Assembly (NCBI GenBank): GCA_035772785.1
Contig: JAOCPU010000043.1
Location: 124,001 to 188,000 of the forward strand
Source: Phlebiopsis flavidoalba
Taxonomy: Eukaryota > Basidiomycota > Agaricomycetes > Polyporales > Phanerochaetaceae
Direction of reading: 5' to 3'
Length of the DNA: 64,000 bases
Below, in pieces: positions 46,174-57,873 of the stretch. The position numbers were made by a program, and so were the translations under genes. Position 1 is the first letter of the stretch, and every line of letters begins with the position of its first letter. The notes below the pieces were generated by a model. The model had not been told where the DNA came from. It worked only from the letters and a program-made list of their open reading frames with translations, and ran no database searches.

Positions 46174-47359
46174 ATGGAAAATATCGTGAGCTCATTCACT
46201 GAGTATTAACATCGGGCACCGTGTACACTAATCTACGCAATATTAGGCTCTCAACGCAGTTGTAAACAACTAGCCATTGTTGGATTTGAGAGCACGCGAC
46301 CCGACTTCGAACGACCGTGCTGGAGCGTAGCACTATGCCTGAGGATCTCATCAAGGCCACCATGGTCGATGACATTCAGTCGATATAGGGCCTATTGTAC
46401 CGAATTACGCCCAGGACTGCCGAAAGCCAGCTGCCACCTTCAGGACACGGGAGAGCTTATGCGACCACGTTGGGGGCTTACATTGGCCACGGGTCATTCA
46501 GCGTCGTCTACGAGCTTGACAACGTCACAATCTCCGGAATTCCAAGCCCCGATTTACGTTCCTCCGCTGGTCAGCCAAGGTAGCGCGATTTGAACCGCGT
46601 CCACGTCTCTCATGCGTGAAGCCTGGTTTCTATGACGAGATGGAAATCTTGCAAGGCGTATCGCTGTGCCAGATGCTATGGCTATTTTACTGTGAAGCTT
46701 GACGAAGGTTCTCTCCATGCAGAGCGCCAGGCGGCCGAACGTACCTATCCACACCCATGATAATGGCGGGACGAACCCTATGTTGAGCTGGGACAGGGAA
46801 GCCGGGACCATTACACCAGCTGTTGGAAGATCAAATCACATCGCACTGATCTGTTGGTGCAGGCAGTGTTGGTGCTGGAGAGACTGGGTGCTCCGCTTCC
46901 GCTGGGCGTTCCTGTCCAGAGGACACCCAGTGAGTACCACTTTACTTCCTAACATATTATGGCAGCCACTCCTACTGATCTAATGTTTGCGACAAAGAGA
47001 AGACATTGAGGACCTGTATCGCGGACATCGCCAGTCTCGGAGTGACGAGTGAGTCTAGTGTCTGCTGTCATTTCGCGGGCCATCTGAGCTGACATGAACA
47101 CTTCCGATAGCAGGTGATGGAGCATTCGTTTGCCCAATATCCTTGGAGCACCATTGCGTACACGCATGGGCTGCCATCTTTACCATCCCCCTTTTCCGCC
47201 CGAGTTACATTCATGGAGAGCGCGATTGATCTGGAGATGGCGCTCAAGACCAACAGGAATGTCCTGGGCCTCGCACTGGACTTCCAATGCCAGCTCGACA
47301 CAGTCTTTAGAGATGGCAGCGACCAGCAGTTCGACGATGATGTTGGCCTCGAGGAATGA
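46174..47359 (+). pseudogene. Degenerate protein-kinase-like gene, copy C
   Basis: Third copy, same strand as A. Exon 1 is MENI (46174), then an intron ending in ATTAG and ALNAVV, followed directly by a stop in frame. Recognisable parts in changing frames: GAYIGHGSFSVVYELDNVTI (46.48 kb), FYDEMEILQGVSLC (46.63 kb), VLVLERLGAPLPLGVPVQ (46.87 kb), DLYRGHRQSRSDE and LGVT (47.02 kb), DIRLPNILGAP-like sequence (47.12 kb), SAIDLEMALKTNRNVLGLAL (47.22 kb) and QLDTVFRDGSDQQFDDDVGL before TGA 47357-47359. Introns seen in A are in equivalent places. It carries more frame breaks than A, so it is probably decayed. Confidence 0.65.
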
Positions 47360-47559
47360 AGGAGGCCATTTCGGACAGCTATTGCGACAGAACTCCGACG
47401 ATTCAGGTGAAAGTTATGGAAGATTGATCAGGGAAAGCCCTAGGTTTATTTCCTACCCCAGTCAGGGTTCATTCTCGAGCGGAGAGAAGTCTAGACTAGT
47501 TCATACATAGCTTATGAGTGAACGACGGCGTACATTTCTCTGTGTGTGTACGAGGATGT

Positions 47560-49110
47560 AAAGCACTTCACGAAAGAACGGGGTCTGGCTCTCTTTTCCA
47601 CCTTCTTCAAGGATGGTAAGCCAAGTTGTGAGCCATCCGACTCTGCCTGACGTACGCACGAAAATTATGCGGGAGGTTCTCCAAGCAGATGTAGCTCTAA
47701 TGGCGATTTCGTGGTTTGGATTCAAGCTCCAGTTGTTCAAGTTGTTTCCAAGCGCCACTCGCCGTTTAATCATTAAGACAGGCTTAGCCCTTGAAGCGCA
47801 GGTGAAAATTTCCGCGTGTATATGTTTGTCTATACTCTGAGACGTTGGCCTGCATTGTCAACGCGTTCTCGGCGTTCGAGTTCAAGTCGACGCAGAAATT
47901 CTGAGTCCGGTAAGTATTCTGATCAACACGGCTTACATAATGACGGGTGCCTGAAAAGTTATCAGATAAGATGAACGACAATACCCCAGACTTTCGCGAG
48001 CCCCGCGTTTCCCTCCGTTCTCTCACCCAACAATCCGACTTCGTACGGCGTACACGAAAACTCCCACCAGGTCTTGTATATATGCCAGCATATTTGATGA
48101 AGACCAATTGCTATTCTCGGAGCGTCGTATGGAGGTGAGCATCTGCTTGTCTGCCGGGTGACGCCCCAAGGTCTCATCACGACCTCGATCGATGTCGCAG
48201 AGAAACGCGCCGCTCAAATCTTAGCACAAGAGCTCCCGGAAGACTGGCGAATAGTTCTATGTGGAACGAGAAACAGCTTCAATTTTAATCATCTCTACGT
48301 TTTACCTCGAGTTCGCCGTGCTCCCCTGCAGAACATGGCTACAAGGCGTTCATCCCCTACACAAAACATCTTTGTGTACCCGCGTCTTCCTCCGAGACGT
48401 CTCGCCATGTCTTCGTGCAGGCGCAAGTAGTCGCGCTGGATACCAAGTGTGCGACTTTGTCGCGCTCGTTCCCTGAACACGGCATACACGACCGGACGCT
48501 TCATTTCGATTACCTTTGTTTATGCCCTCGGAAGTCACCTCGCCGGCGCCCATCAACATATGGGGTCCCTGTAGACGTGGAAGAAGAGAAGGATCCCCAA
48601 AAGATGCATGATGGGAGCAAGGAGAGCAGTCTGGCCTGGCTGGAATAGGTTCAAGGGCGATGATAAAGTAGAGCGCACCTCGAGCGTGAACTCGTCGTTG
48701 GCGGTGGAGCTCTCGGTCAATTCGAATTGATGAAAGTACATGTGTTTGTACCACTCCTCAGCAGATACTTCTAACGCGCACCCAGAGTATGCGAGCGGGG
48801 AGAGGACATTGCTGAGGTATTCCCACATAAGCGTGTAATACTTTGTTGCATTTGACACGGAAAGCAGCTGTTGCCGTGTAAAGTTCATGGGAACTATGCA
48901 CGAAGAGAAGTGAGGTTCTGCATCAGACGGATCACACTTTGGTGCTCACCCAATATTCAGTTTATGGCATCCCTGTGTGAATTGACACGTTAAAGTTGTT
49001 CTTGGTGAACGACTAGACCTGACCGCCCCTCTCCGAAAGACCGTCGAGACAGCCCACGAGTGGCACAAAGAACGAGGTACAGCGCGAACTGGAGAGCGGA
49101 AAAGAGCTCC
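47560..49110. other. Interval with uncharacterised exon-like fragments
   Basis: The minus frame from ATG 48888 (MNFTRQQLLSVSNATKYYTL ... EEWYKHMYFHQFELTES) ends with EFTLE at a good donor, followed by LLAPIMHLLGILL; further minus fragments lie at 48.3-48.5 kb (LRLHEDMARRLGGRRGYTKM). A plus fragment at 47.61-47.80 kb (VRTKIMREVLQADVALMAIS) is partly repeated near 45.6 kb. A small minus-strand gene is plausible, but I do not recognise it. Confidence 0.35.
47845..47985. repeat. Direct repeat flanking kinase-like copy C, right unit
   Basis: Partner of the repeat near 45.64-45.71 kb. Exact 17-base core at 47960-47976 and imperfect similarity upstream. The two units are about 2.26 kb apart and enclose copy C. 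Confidence 0.6.
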
Positions 49111-49119
49111 CCCGTGCCG

Positions 49120-52100
49120 ATGTGTCAGGAGTGTGGTAAGCCATTGTTACCTCAACCAGTTTGAAGGGTTGTTTGAAACCTGCGTGCCATGCTCCTATGC
49201 AAAGCCTCGACAAAATTCACCACAACACTCGCCTTCATGGCAGGGCCGGCGTACTCCCGGGATCCGTCATCGCGGAAGGGCCGTCCTAAGAGGACATGGT
49301 CCGCGTGTGTCGAAGCATGCACCGGTAGCTATGTTCCGTGCATCCGTCATCTGGCCATAACTGACGCTGCAGAGGGCAAGGCCCGTTGAGAAGCATTTAG
49401 TAGCGACGAGCTACTGAGACTCGGCCAGTGCGCACGTCCGTTTCTGGACGAATCCGGGGGGGCCCACCCCGGTGGCCGGCCGAACTACCCCGAACGAGGT
49501 CGAAGATACCCCACCCAAACTTACTCTTTGCGGTAGGACGATCGCCGCCCGTACGCGTTCGGTGCTATCAAAGCCGGTCATACAGCCCCTACTACCAGGT
49601 GAGAAATGATACTGTTCCATCTTGAAATATTTATCTGACGAGGGGCTCCATAGGCTGAAGTGGCCTGCTCGGAAACATCGTCAAATTGATTGCTCATGGC
49701 GCACAAAGCGATGTGCCCCCACCTGAGCTTGAACAGTACACCCCCGGCGAGCGACTGCCATCAAAGTATCCCGCTCGGCTTGGTACGTGGTCGTGCATCT
49801 AATTTGATAATCCGATCATCTGAGTTTGTCATATTTGTAGTCCCAGTCGCTCGACGCTGTACCAATTAACCACCAAGCTCCAGGTGGTGTCGTTGGCAGG
49901 AAAGCGAAACGTTCCCGAAAGATCTCGATGCTCCCGTAATGTGGAAGTGCTACAGTCTTGAGCCGACCGAAGAGTTGATGCGCACTTGAAGGAGGCGAAG
50001 ACCACTAGGAGTAAGTAATCTGGTCGTCTACGACATTCTAATCCTTGACAACAAATCACAGCTTGTTGAGATGTGTATGTATACCCGATTTAATAGATAA
50101 GGAGATTGGTTGCTTCCGTAGCACGATAATGACGACACCGGGTTTGAATGTTCTTGGCGTGAGACGACCCGGGTGATGCTCAGAAATTTGAGAGCGTCTA
50201 TCAGCGCCACGAAGCCGATGATCAAAGAAGGCAATCTCCCGCTCGCACCTCTTGTCTGTCCATACCACGTCGCACCCACTCTCCGTCCTATGGTGAACGG
50301 TGCATGTTGATCCTCGCAGCTCGCGCATGAACCGCTCGATACAACTCTATAACCAGACGACACGTACCTCTGACCGTCTCAACTCACGGTCTTTTCTACA
50401 CGTTGCACCTCGCGGACTCGACCCTGACTCCGATTTTGCCGATATCGTGAGTATCCGACCACGTTTTGACCGCACCTTAAGGCTTCCCGCTGACGACGTG
50501 CAGCGCGTCATCAACATCCATGTCGACCTGCCATCTCCCTTGCTTCGTCAACAGAGCTCGCCCGCAACTTCGCCAGAGTGCTCTCGCGGTGCGTCCCATC
50601 TCATTGACTGATGCGTACGCAGCTAGTGAACGTGAGGCTGCGCAGGACCATACCAATCAGCGATCTTGGGCCTGATCTCGCTGCTGAGCTCCTTGCGTCC
50701 CTCCAAGTATCGCCTTCTGATGGCGCGGCTTGTGCTGCAGTTGCGAGACTATTGGAGGAAGCCCTCGAAGTACATCGTCTCTGCCCTTTCTGCTATTACG
50801 CGTACGTTTAGCGGACATGCGTATGGGGTGCTTGGCAGCAAAGTCACTGCACTCATCCTGTACGAAGAGGTGTGCCGTGCCATAGATCTAGACTTGAACT
50901 TTGCTCAAGCATTCGTGCAGCTACAACTGAGCTTACAAGACGCCGTCTTTGGCGATTGGCTCACTCGACTCCGGGCGAGACATAATCAACGAAATCCGTA
51001 AAACAACGTTGAGCGTGATACATGAACACTGAGCCCCCACTTTGTATTGACGGCATTTCAGTCCTAAGCTTCAAACATTGATCGCTCTCAAGGCTTTAGC
51101 CCAAGTCAGCGGTGGCGGTCGACTGCGTTGGTAGACAACTCGTCTGCCCGTACTGTAAAATGTTAAAGCCCCGATGGAGGAGATCAGTGGTTTATGGTGG
51201 AAAGTCGCCTCGTCCAGAACATGCCATGGACAGGGCTATCAATCTGCACTGTCTCGAGACCAACGCTCTTGAAGCTATGGTGACAGTGGTCCCTTCGGTA
51301 CGTCCTCTGGTGCTGTGCGTCTCATATACCACTCCGAACTAAAGATAACCGCCGCAGGCATACCCGAGCTCGTCTACTCCGGGTTTGACCACCCAAGTAT
51401 ATCCGACATGCAATCTGATCGCCTACAATAGCACCGTCCAGACGCCCCACACCGCTGTCGGCATCTTGCAAGATTGCGCGAAAGGTTTGCCTATTGCTCA
51501 CCCGTACAGCGAGATCCCTCAGCTTCCCGTTCGCTGATTTCCGCATCTCGCCAGGGCGTTCGACCGCCGCGACGGCACTCCTGTAAGACGGACTCGGTGG
51601 CCCTGACGACAGAGATCGTGTGCTACCTGCACAGGCTGCTCAAAGGGAAGGATGCGACCACAACCGGGTCCTGCAGCGGTGGACACGGGACGCGAAGAAC
51701 GCATGGCGTACTCGATACATCGGCCAAACGCGACAGACGAACGTGCACCCAACGTGGCGGCCACGCTGCGGATACAACACGTGAAGATCCAGTTTTGTCC
51801 GTACGACGAGGTCGACGCCGAGCTGGACGTGTTCTGCAAACGTTACAACCGTAAAGTCGATCGTTGCTCGTTGCGGCCATGGTGTGGCTGAACGAATGGC
51901 CGCAGGTTCTCCTACAACAATCTGACGTCTGTCCCATTTTGCTGCCGCGGCATGGATCAGCCATGTTTTCATCACCATCAGCACCCATTCGAGGTGAGCA
52001 CATCTCCGAGTATGTCGAGAACGTTGTCTCCGTCGCTCACCGCAAGTAGGGACGGTAATGGGCGTCTGTCGCGGATCCTCGCATCGATCCCTCTAATGAA

Positions 52101-52340
52101 GAGGGGCCTTCCCCGTTTATGCATCCCACCCTCATACAAAGACGCATACCAATGTCACACTCAACAACGTGAGTCCCGCGTGTCTTCTTTAAACTCTTCC
52201 ATTTGATCGAGGGTACCGCAGATAAGAGCAAACAGGGACGGCGACTTTACGATTCTCATGAAGCACTTGTACAGCGGTACGAAAGCATCTTTGGAGAGAG
52301 ACTACAGGCCATCTCCGCTGTCTCGGCATCGAAATTCTGA
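49120..52340 (+). CDS. Uncharacterised multi-exon gene with N-terminal Cys pairs
   Basis: A chain of exon-like segments on the plus strand. It begins MCQECG (49120), then FETCVPCSYAKPRQNS (49.18 kb), so two CxxC pairs suggest a zinc ribbon. Next are LLRLGQCARPFLDES (49.42 kb), NIVKLIAHGAQSDVPPPELE (49.68 kb), SWRETTRVMLRNLRASISAT (50.17 kb) and KEGNLPLAPLVCPYHVAP (50.24 kb). RLPADDVQRVINIHVDLPSP (50.48 kb) is followed by a GT..CAG intron and LVNVRLRRTIPISDLGPDLA (50.63 kb), LYEEVCRAIDLDLNFAQAFV (50.88 kb), VKIQFCPYDEVDAELDVFCK (51.79 kb), WLNEWPQVLLQQSDVCPILL (51.9 kb) and ERYESIFGERLQAISAVSASKF-like end with TGA 52338-52340. I do not recognise the family; it could be two genes. No catalytic motif is clear. 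Confidence 0.5.
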
Positions 52341-52690
52341 GGACCAATAGACAAAATTTATTTGGTTATATACGTATAGTAAGTCAAACATATACCGCGA
52401 ATAAGTTATTACTACCGGACGCTTCCTTCACGTAACATTATGAAGATGTTCATGAATTGTGCACGATGGCGAAGCCGATATATGCCCGTACGTTCTGAGT
52501 CCGTCAGTAACGGTTTCCACACTAAGCGCGTCCATGAGGCCGCTCCGCAGAACCTTGTCTAATCGGACATCTAACTACACACGGGGCCTCTCTAAGAATC
52601 TATTAGTCTCACACGCATATAGTTGCATATGCGAGCGAGTTTATCCTATCTCCCATCAGCCACGACACGGCAAACCCGCAGGACCTCAAG

Positions 52691-53997
52691 ATGCCCGACC
52701 TGAACAAGACCCGTTCCTCAAAACATCTCATCGCTGTGCTCGGTGCCTACGAGCTAGGAAAGAGCCCGAATGGACATTCCGCACTAGTAGATGAAGGGCC
52801 ATCTGATTCGCAGACGCAAAGCGTCCTCAGATCGATCGAGAGTATCGGGATGCGGCTGTCGACTGCAGAGAAGGAGAATGCGGCACTGAGGGCAGGCGAG
52901 TTTGAGCCGTGTCGGACGGGAACCCAAACTTACCTTCGTTAAGCCGGGACTACCCATCGTCCGGCGGCGTTGCAGCGCAAGCTACAGGCGCGTCGCAGCA
53001 GATCTTGTGAGTATCGCAGAGATTTTTTATGGCGCCCTGTTATCCGTCAATGATACGTCCCCCGGGGCCGATATCGAAGTCTTTGAAGGATTTCAGCTCA
53101 TGAAATTGCAGATCAAAGATGTCACGCAAAGTTTTGCCTGGGGATCGCACGCGGCGAGCTCTCCCAACGCGTTACAGCATCTACTCAGGACCCCGGCCTC
53201 AATCAGCTCAAGACGGCGGTCAACAGCCTGGTATAGTTTCATGGTCTTTTCTTGTCTATTTGCCTCAGCCATTTCTTCGCCAGGCCAATGTAGTCAGTAA
53301 CTCGCTCGTGACATTTCAAGCGCGAGTATCCAACTTGGTGTCGAAAGGTAAGGGTCTACCACGTAAAACCTTATGCAGCGTATTTATGCTTTGATACGAC
53401 CAGCAAAGCTTCAAGGAACGACCCATAGCTAGTGCCGAGTATGAAGGCGAATGGCGAGGGACGACCAATAACGTCAACAAGCTGGCCGAATCTTTGACCG
53501 TCCAGATACGGTCTCTCACCCTGGTTCAAAAGCATTCGGCGCGGGCGATCTGTCCCAGAAACTCGACTTTGACGCGCAGGGGATAGGTGAAAGAGCTCAA
53601 GGAAGCCGTCAACAATGTTGTGACTTATTCGGAGATCTTCGTAAATGAATTCCTCCGTGTGACGGCGGGACTTCAATCTTCGTGGTACCTTGGGCGGCCA
53701 GATGCACGTCCCGCATGCGATGGGCGTGTGGCGAGACTTGACGGTCAACGTGAGGCCCTACCAAATTCCTCCCATTAAATGTCACACATCTCATAAAATA
53801 CGAACAGGCTAATCAGGGACGTTTACTTGCTTGACAGACCAGATCCGAGTCTTCCATCAAATTGTGACACAAATCGCGCAGGGCAATTTTAATGTGGAGA
53901 TACCCTCGAAGTCAAGGGCGAAATGCTGGAGTTGAAGAAAGCGGTGGACCAGATGACGAGTGAGTTGAAGACACGGAGAAAGCTGAAAAACATGTGA
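52691..53997 (+). CDS. Poly-HAMP protein resembling a truncated Nik1-type histidine kinase sensor
   Basis: Group III hybrid histidine kinases (Nik1/HHK) sense osmotic and fungicide stress through tandem HAMP repeats, followed by HisKA, HATPase and receiver domains. From ATG 52691 this gene encodes MPDLNKTRSSKHLIAVLGAY, then a coiled-coil stretch (SVLRSIESIGMRLSTAEKEN). HAMP-like units follow: LVSIAEIFYGALLSVNDTSP with EVFEGFQLMKLQIKDV; GLNQLKTAVNSL then SNSLVTFQARVSNLV; EGEWRGTTNNVNKLAESLTV with GEVKELKEAVNNVVTYSEIF; LGGQMHVPHAMGVWRDLTVN; and QIRVFHQIVTQIAQGNFNVE with KGEMLELKKAVDQMTSELKT. It ends KLKNM, TGA 53995-53997. No H-box, ATP-binding or receiver domain follows in the next 700 bases. 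Several introns and frame changes. It may be a regulator of the full kinase or a decayed fragment. Confidence 0.75.
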
Positions 53998-54750
53998 ATG
54001 TCCACTTATTCTCTTTCATATGCCACCTTGCATTGACATCCGTCTAGAGCACTGGAACCTCAAGTGCCGATGAGTCAATGGCAAATGCGCTTGATTGGAT
54101 TGCCCAAGACATTGGAAAATACTAACACTATCATCGTTCTCTTTACCCTTGTAACATAAGAAATTTGCGATATGCTGCTGAATGACAAATCTTGGTATTG
54201 ATATCAAGAATGATACAGTATTTGTCGGAGTGGCGAGCGATCCTTGTGATGGTGCCTGGCATTTATCTCCTAAGTGTTTCTCCCCTGCCCCTGGCCGTTA
54301 TCGTGGCAGTCTGAATTGTTTCGATACTGATGAGAGTGGGTTTTGACACATAGTTGAGCTTATTGCTATGAGTGTTGAAGTCAAGTACCACGTTAGTATG
54401 CCACGATGTGTCGATGAAGCTCCAAGTCAAGGGCAAAGCCGAACTCGACGCTGAAACGCATGACTCGCCAGGCGGCCGGCGATTGTTGATGACGGGGAGG
54501 AGCGGACGGATCAATCGGTGCTTGCCCCCGGAGCGACATTGTGGTTTCCGGCAAAAAGATTGATTAGCGCCTTTCTCGCGCCGTCACCCGGCCGCCAACC
54601 GTCAAATACTGCAGCGTCGACATCGTTGTTCGCGACCACCACCACCATCCCCTCCTTCTCCCTTCCTCTCTTTCCTAACTTCACGCTCTTTTTTTTTCTC
54701 GGTGCTTGGTCCAGTCACGACAAAACGTCCCAATAACTGTACAAAAAACC
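53998..54750. other. Intergenic interval, pyrimidine-rich promoter
   Basis: No recognisable coding sequence. The last 150 bases (54640-54715) are strongly C/T-rich, typical of fungal promoters upstream of the gene starting at 54751. Confidence 0.45.
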
Positions 54751-56392
54751 ATGGTCAAATTCTCCAAGATGCGCGTTCACGGCGGTTCCCGCGTTCCACC
54801 ATGTCAAGCGAGACTGTGCGTGCTTTTTGCGCGCACGAGACACAAATGCATTAACCCGAAAGAATTTTAGCCTGCTCTTCAGGTGGATTTTACAAGAGTC
54901 CCACCGCAGGTCAAAGCGTCTCTGCCTCTGAGCCCTTGAACATCACCTGGGACCCGACGTTGCATGACCACCCACGGCTGTGGACATCTATCTCTATGCC
55001 CCACAAGCCGCCAACCCCCGTATTCATCTTTGGGAGACCGTTGACTTTGTTGCGGGATCTTACAGTGCAAATCTCAATGCCAAATGGTGGAACTCTTCCT
55101 CGTCCGTCGACCTACAGCTCGCTATCGTCGAGGGTGGGTCAGCCCCATCTTGGCTACACTGCTGCTGGACCCGTCTTCACCGCAACCTACAACTCCGGTG
55201 CTGCGATCAATAGCGCTGCTACTTCGTCGTCGATTGAAATCGTCAACAACCTGCCTCAAACCAGCCACGGTTTGTCCAAGGGCAAGATTGCGGCGGCTGT
55301 CATCATGCCGCTACTTGTCACTTGCCGCCATTGTTCTTGGTGTATACATCAAGATGAACAGGCAGAAGGGCAGGGATAAGCGCAAGAGGTGGAGCGAGAT
55401 GGTTGACAAACGCATGTCGACCATCTCTACTGACTGGAAGTCCGTCACTCCCGCCGGTGCTCAAGCTGCTATTCGCGCCAGCATGGCCGCGGCGAGGGTG
55501 GCAACCGTGCCTCCTCGTTCTCCTTCGGTGCCATCCGTCCCTCCAGCACCATCGCCGTGGAGAGTGGTCAAGCCGGAATCGGTGCCAAGGGTATCATGGC
55601 ATCTGGTGGCATCGATCTCACTACGCCGCCAGATGTCTGAGCTTCGCTCGGGTCCTCGCCCTCAGGTCAACACAGGCGAACGCGTTTCCCGCGTCTCCTT
55701 CGCCGCCGACACCCGTCCATCTGGTGAGACGCGCCGTAGCCAGTACAGCACTCGCACCAGCCGTGCGTTCCACACTGGACACGTTCCCCCTCTCCCAACA
55801 CGTCAGGACTCCGGCGAACTGTCCCCTACCCAGACACAAGGCCCACTTTCTCTTTCGGTTGATGAGATCAGCGCCCGCATGTCCGGCATGGGAGGACTGC
55901 CCCCACGCCCCAGCGTCGACGAGATGATGCCGGCTCTCAGCAGTAAGTTCAGCTCTGAGCTCTTCTGAGCGGTAACGCTGATGATTTTTCGCGAACAGTG
56001 ATGCGAACTGGTGCCGGAGGTATTAGCACCGATGACTTGCTGCTTCCCGCCTAAGGCCCCGTCCCCCGTGCCTCCTATGCCATCTCCTCCCTCGCCCCAG
56101 CCTCCAGATCCCCAAGACCTCTATCGTCGGCATCATGCCGATGCAGCCTATGCCTGCCAGCGTCATGTCGCCCGACGAGATGCTGCGCGCTTACGCTGAG
56201 CGCCGTGCGGTCGCCAGCCCTCCGCCCACCGGCGCCCCCGCCCTCCCCGCTCCCGTCGTCAACTACAATGGTAACGGCATGCGCACCCTCTACTCCCCAA
56301 GCACCCCCACTTTCGACAACCGCAAGAGCTTCTCGCCTACCGAGAACAGCAGGTACTCTGAGGAGGACGCCTATGGCGGCACGGCGAACTAG
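54751..56392 (+). CDS. Single-pass membrane protein with Kre9/Knh1-like ectodomain
   Basis: The start at 54751 gives MVKFSK, a secretory-signal-like N-terminus, with an intron ending in TTTTAG. The ectodomain contains GGFYKSPTAGQSVSASEPLN and ITWDPT, then VDIYLYAPQAANPRIHLWET, the strand pattern of Kre9/Knh1-like wall proteins. After TSHGLSKGKIAA comes one membrane helix (VIMPLLV..AAIVLGVYIK, 55.3-55.35 kb). Basic cytoplasmic anchor residues (MNRQKGRDKRKRW) lead into a long Ser/Pro-rich tail (SGETRRSQYSTRTSRAFHTG, LSVDEISARMSGMGGLPPRP). An intron lies at 55945-55999 (GTAAGT..CAG). The protein ends SEEDAYGGTAN, TAG 56390-56392. Frame changes occur in the ectodomain, near 55.31, 55.5 and 56.05 kb. 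A cell-wall or surface-signalling role is plausible but unproven. Confidence 0.7.
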
Positions 56393-56982
56393 GTCTCACC
56401 CGCTAGTGTGGCGATGGATCCAAGTTCGTCGCCATGTCCCACCTGCGACACCTGTACACCCTTCGTCCTGCTTAGGGCGAGTAGTGAGTTAAAGTGGTTC
56501 CCTCCTCCTTGGTTGTATGATTTATCCTATATATTCTCCCCTTATCACTTATCCTACATCTTGTCCTCTTGCCTTTGCCTAACCCCCGACTGTGTGTTTA
56601 AACGTTCCTTTACCCTTGTGTTACTGTTCCCTCTGCCTGCGACTCCGTACCCCTAGTCTCGTTCCTGAGCTTCCTTCTAGGTCCCGCGTTCCCGGTAACC
56701 GGCTTCCAGCTGCATTCGGCGGCCTACGACAGTGTCGTATTGTATACCCCTTACGTTTCTTGGCAATGATCGAGCGGCGTATATCCTTCCTCTGATTCCC
56801 CTCGCTCCCTCTATTTAGCGTGGCTCTTGGTGGTGCCGTCGTCGACGATGGCGTTTTATTACCTGGCGTTGGGACGGCGCGTGCCCTTCTATTTCAGCTG
56901 CATCGCGCTGCTCGTGCATTATATACCAATTCACATTTGACTTGATTACCAATACCAATGATATACCAATGTGTATCGCAGT
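56393..56982. other. Shared 3' intergenic interval between convergent genes
   Basis: C/T-rich, no recognisable coding sequence. The plus-strand membrane-protein gene and the minus-strand alkyltransferase-like gene both end here, so it should contain two 3' UTRs. Confidence 0.5.
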
Positions 56983-57620
56983 TTAGGATCGTTTGACGAC
57001 ATCGGCATGCCTACTCGTCTGCGTCGACTTCCCTTCGTCCTCTTGTGCGTCAGCCTCAACATCGTCCGCAGCTTCTCGATGTATGCCAGTATCGACCGTA
57101 CCGGCGGCAGGGAACCAGCCGTACATGCCGAAAGTCGACACGCGTCTCACACCACGCGTGACGACGACCTCGACGCCCTCCGCCTCGAGCGCGTCCCGCT
57201 GGCGCTGCGCGCCGTTGGTCCCAGGGCCGCGCGACGAGATCGTCCCGTTCGACGCGACAACCCGGTGCCACGGAACTGGCGGGTTTGCATCCGGGGAAAG
57301 CCACTTGAGTGCTACAGATGTGATATTAATACAACATACGCTACCACCGTTAAATGGACATGCACACCTTGTCCAACGTGTCGTGAGTGACGTGGCATGC
57401 CGATGAGCTTTGCAACATGTCCTGGATTGCCGTGAGCCCAGTAGATACATTATTCTACTGATGGTGGGCGTCCAAGTACATACCATAACCTTGTGACCTT
57501 CTGAGGAGGTATCTGTCGGACTACATGATACACCTCAAAAACCATGTCAGCCGCGCCCCGTCTGGGGGTATTACGAGACTAAGTTTCACTCACAGCTGCG
57601 TGAAACTCTGCACTGTCCAT
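56983..57620 (-). CDS. ATL1: Alkyltransferase-like DNA repair protein (ATL)
   Basis: Binds O6-alkylguanine in DNA and directs it to nucleotide-excision repair, without removing the alkyl group. The start at 57620 gives MDSAEFHAA. Intron 1 is 57534-57593, then VYHVVRQIPPQKVTR; intron 2 is 57422-57483, then GHVAKLIGMPRHSRHVGQ; intron 3 is 57312-57367, then ALKWLSPDANPPVPWHRVVA, SNGTISSRGPG, QRQRDALEAEGVEVV and FGMYGWFP. The decisive residue is Trp in VPWHRV, where MGMT enzymes have the alkyl-accepting Cys of PCHR. The arginine-finger region (GMPRHSRHVG) and wing are intact. An acidic tail follows and the stop is at 56983-56985. One extra T near 57487 breaks the frame at the exon 2 end. It lies 254 bases downstream of the PARP-UBC stop on the same strand. 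Confidence 0.92.
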
Positions 57621-57873
57621 TTCTCCAATGAAAATTAGAGGTTCAGGTTCACCGGCACCGCGGCACCATTGATCAGAGCCGTAAGATCAAGGCGAGCGAA
57701 GGTACCGAAGAGTCAGGCGCCTAGAGTGCAGCATACAGGAGTCATATCTAGTCATCTCTATAAGAGATAAATTGTACAAGATATTCGCTCAATGGATGCA
57801 GATACATGGCAATGTCAAGAACTGAGCTGGAAATATGGATCGTAGACACTATACAAAGCTGTGAAAGACGCGA

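Noticed and set aside
56393..56982. Small plus-strand frames in the C/T-rich interval as genes
   Set aside because: They lie between two gene 3' ends and show no conserved features.
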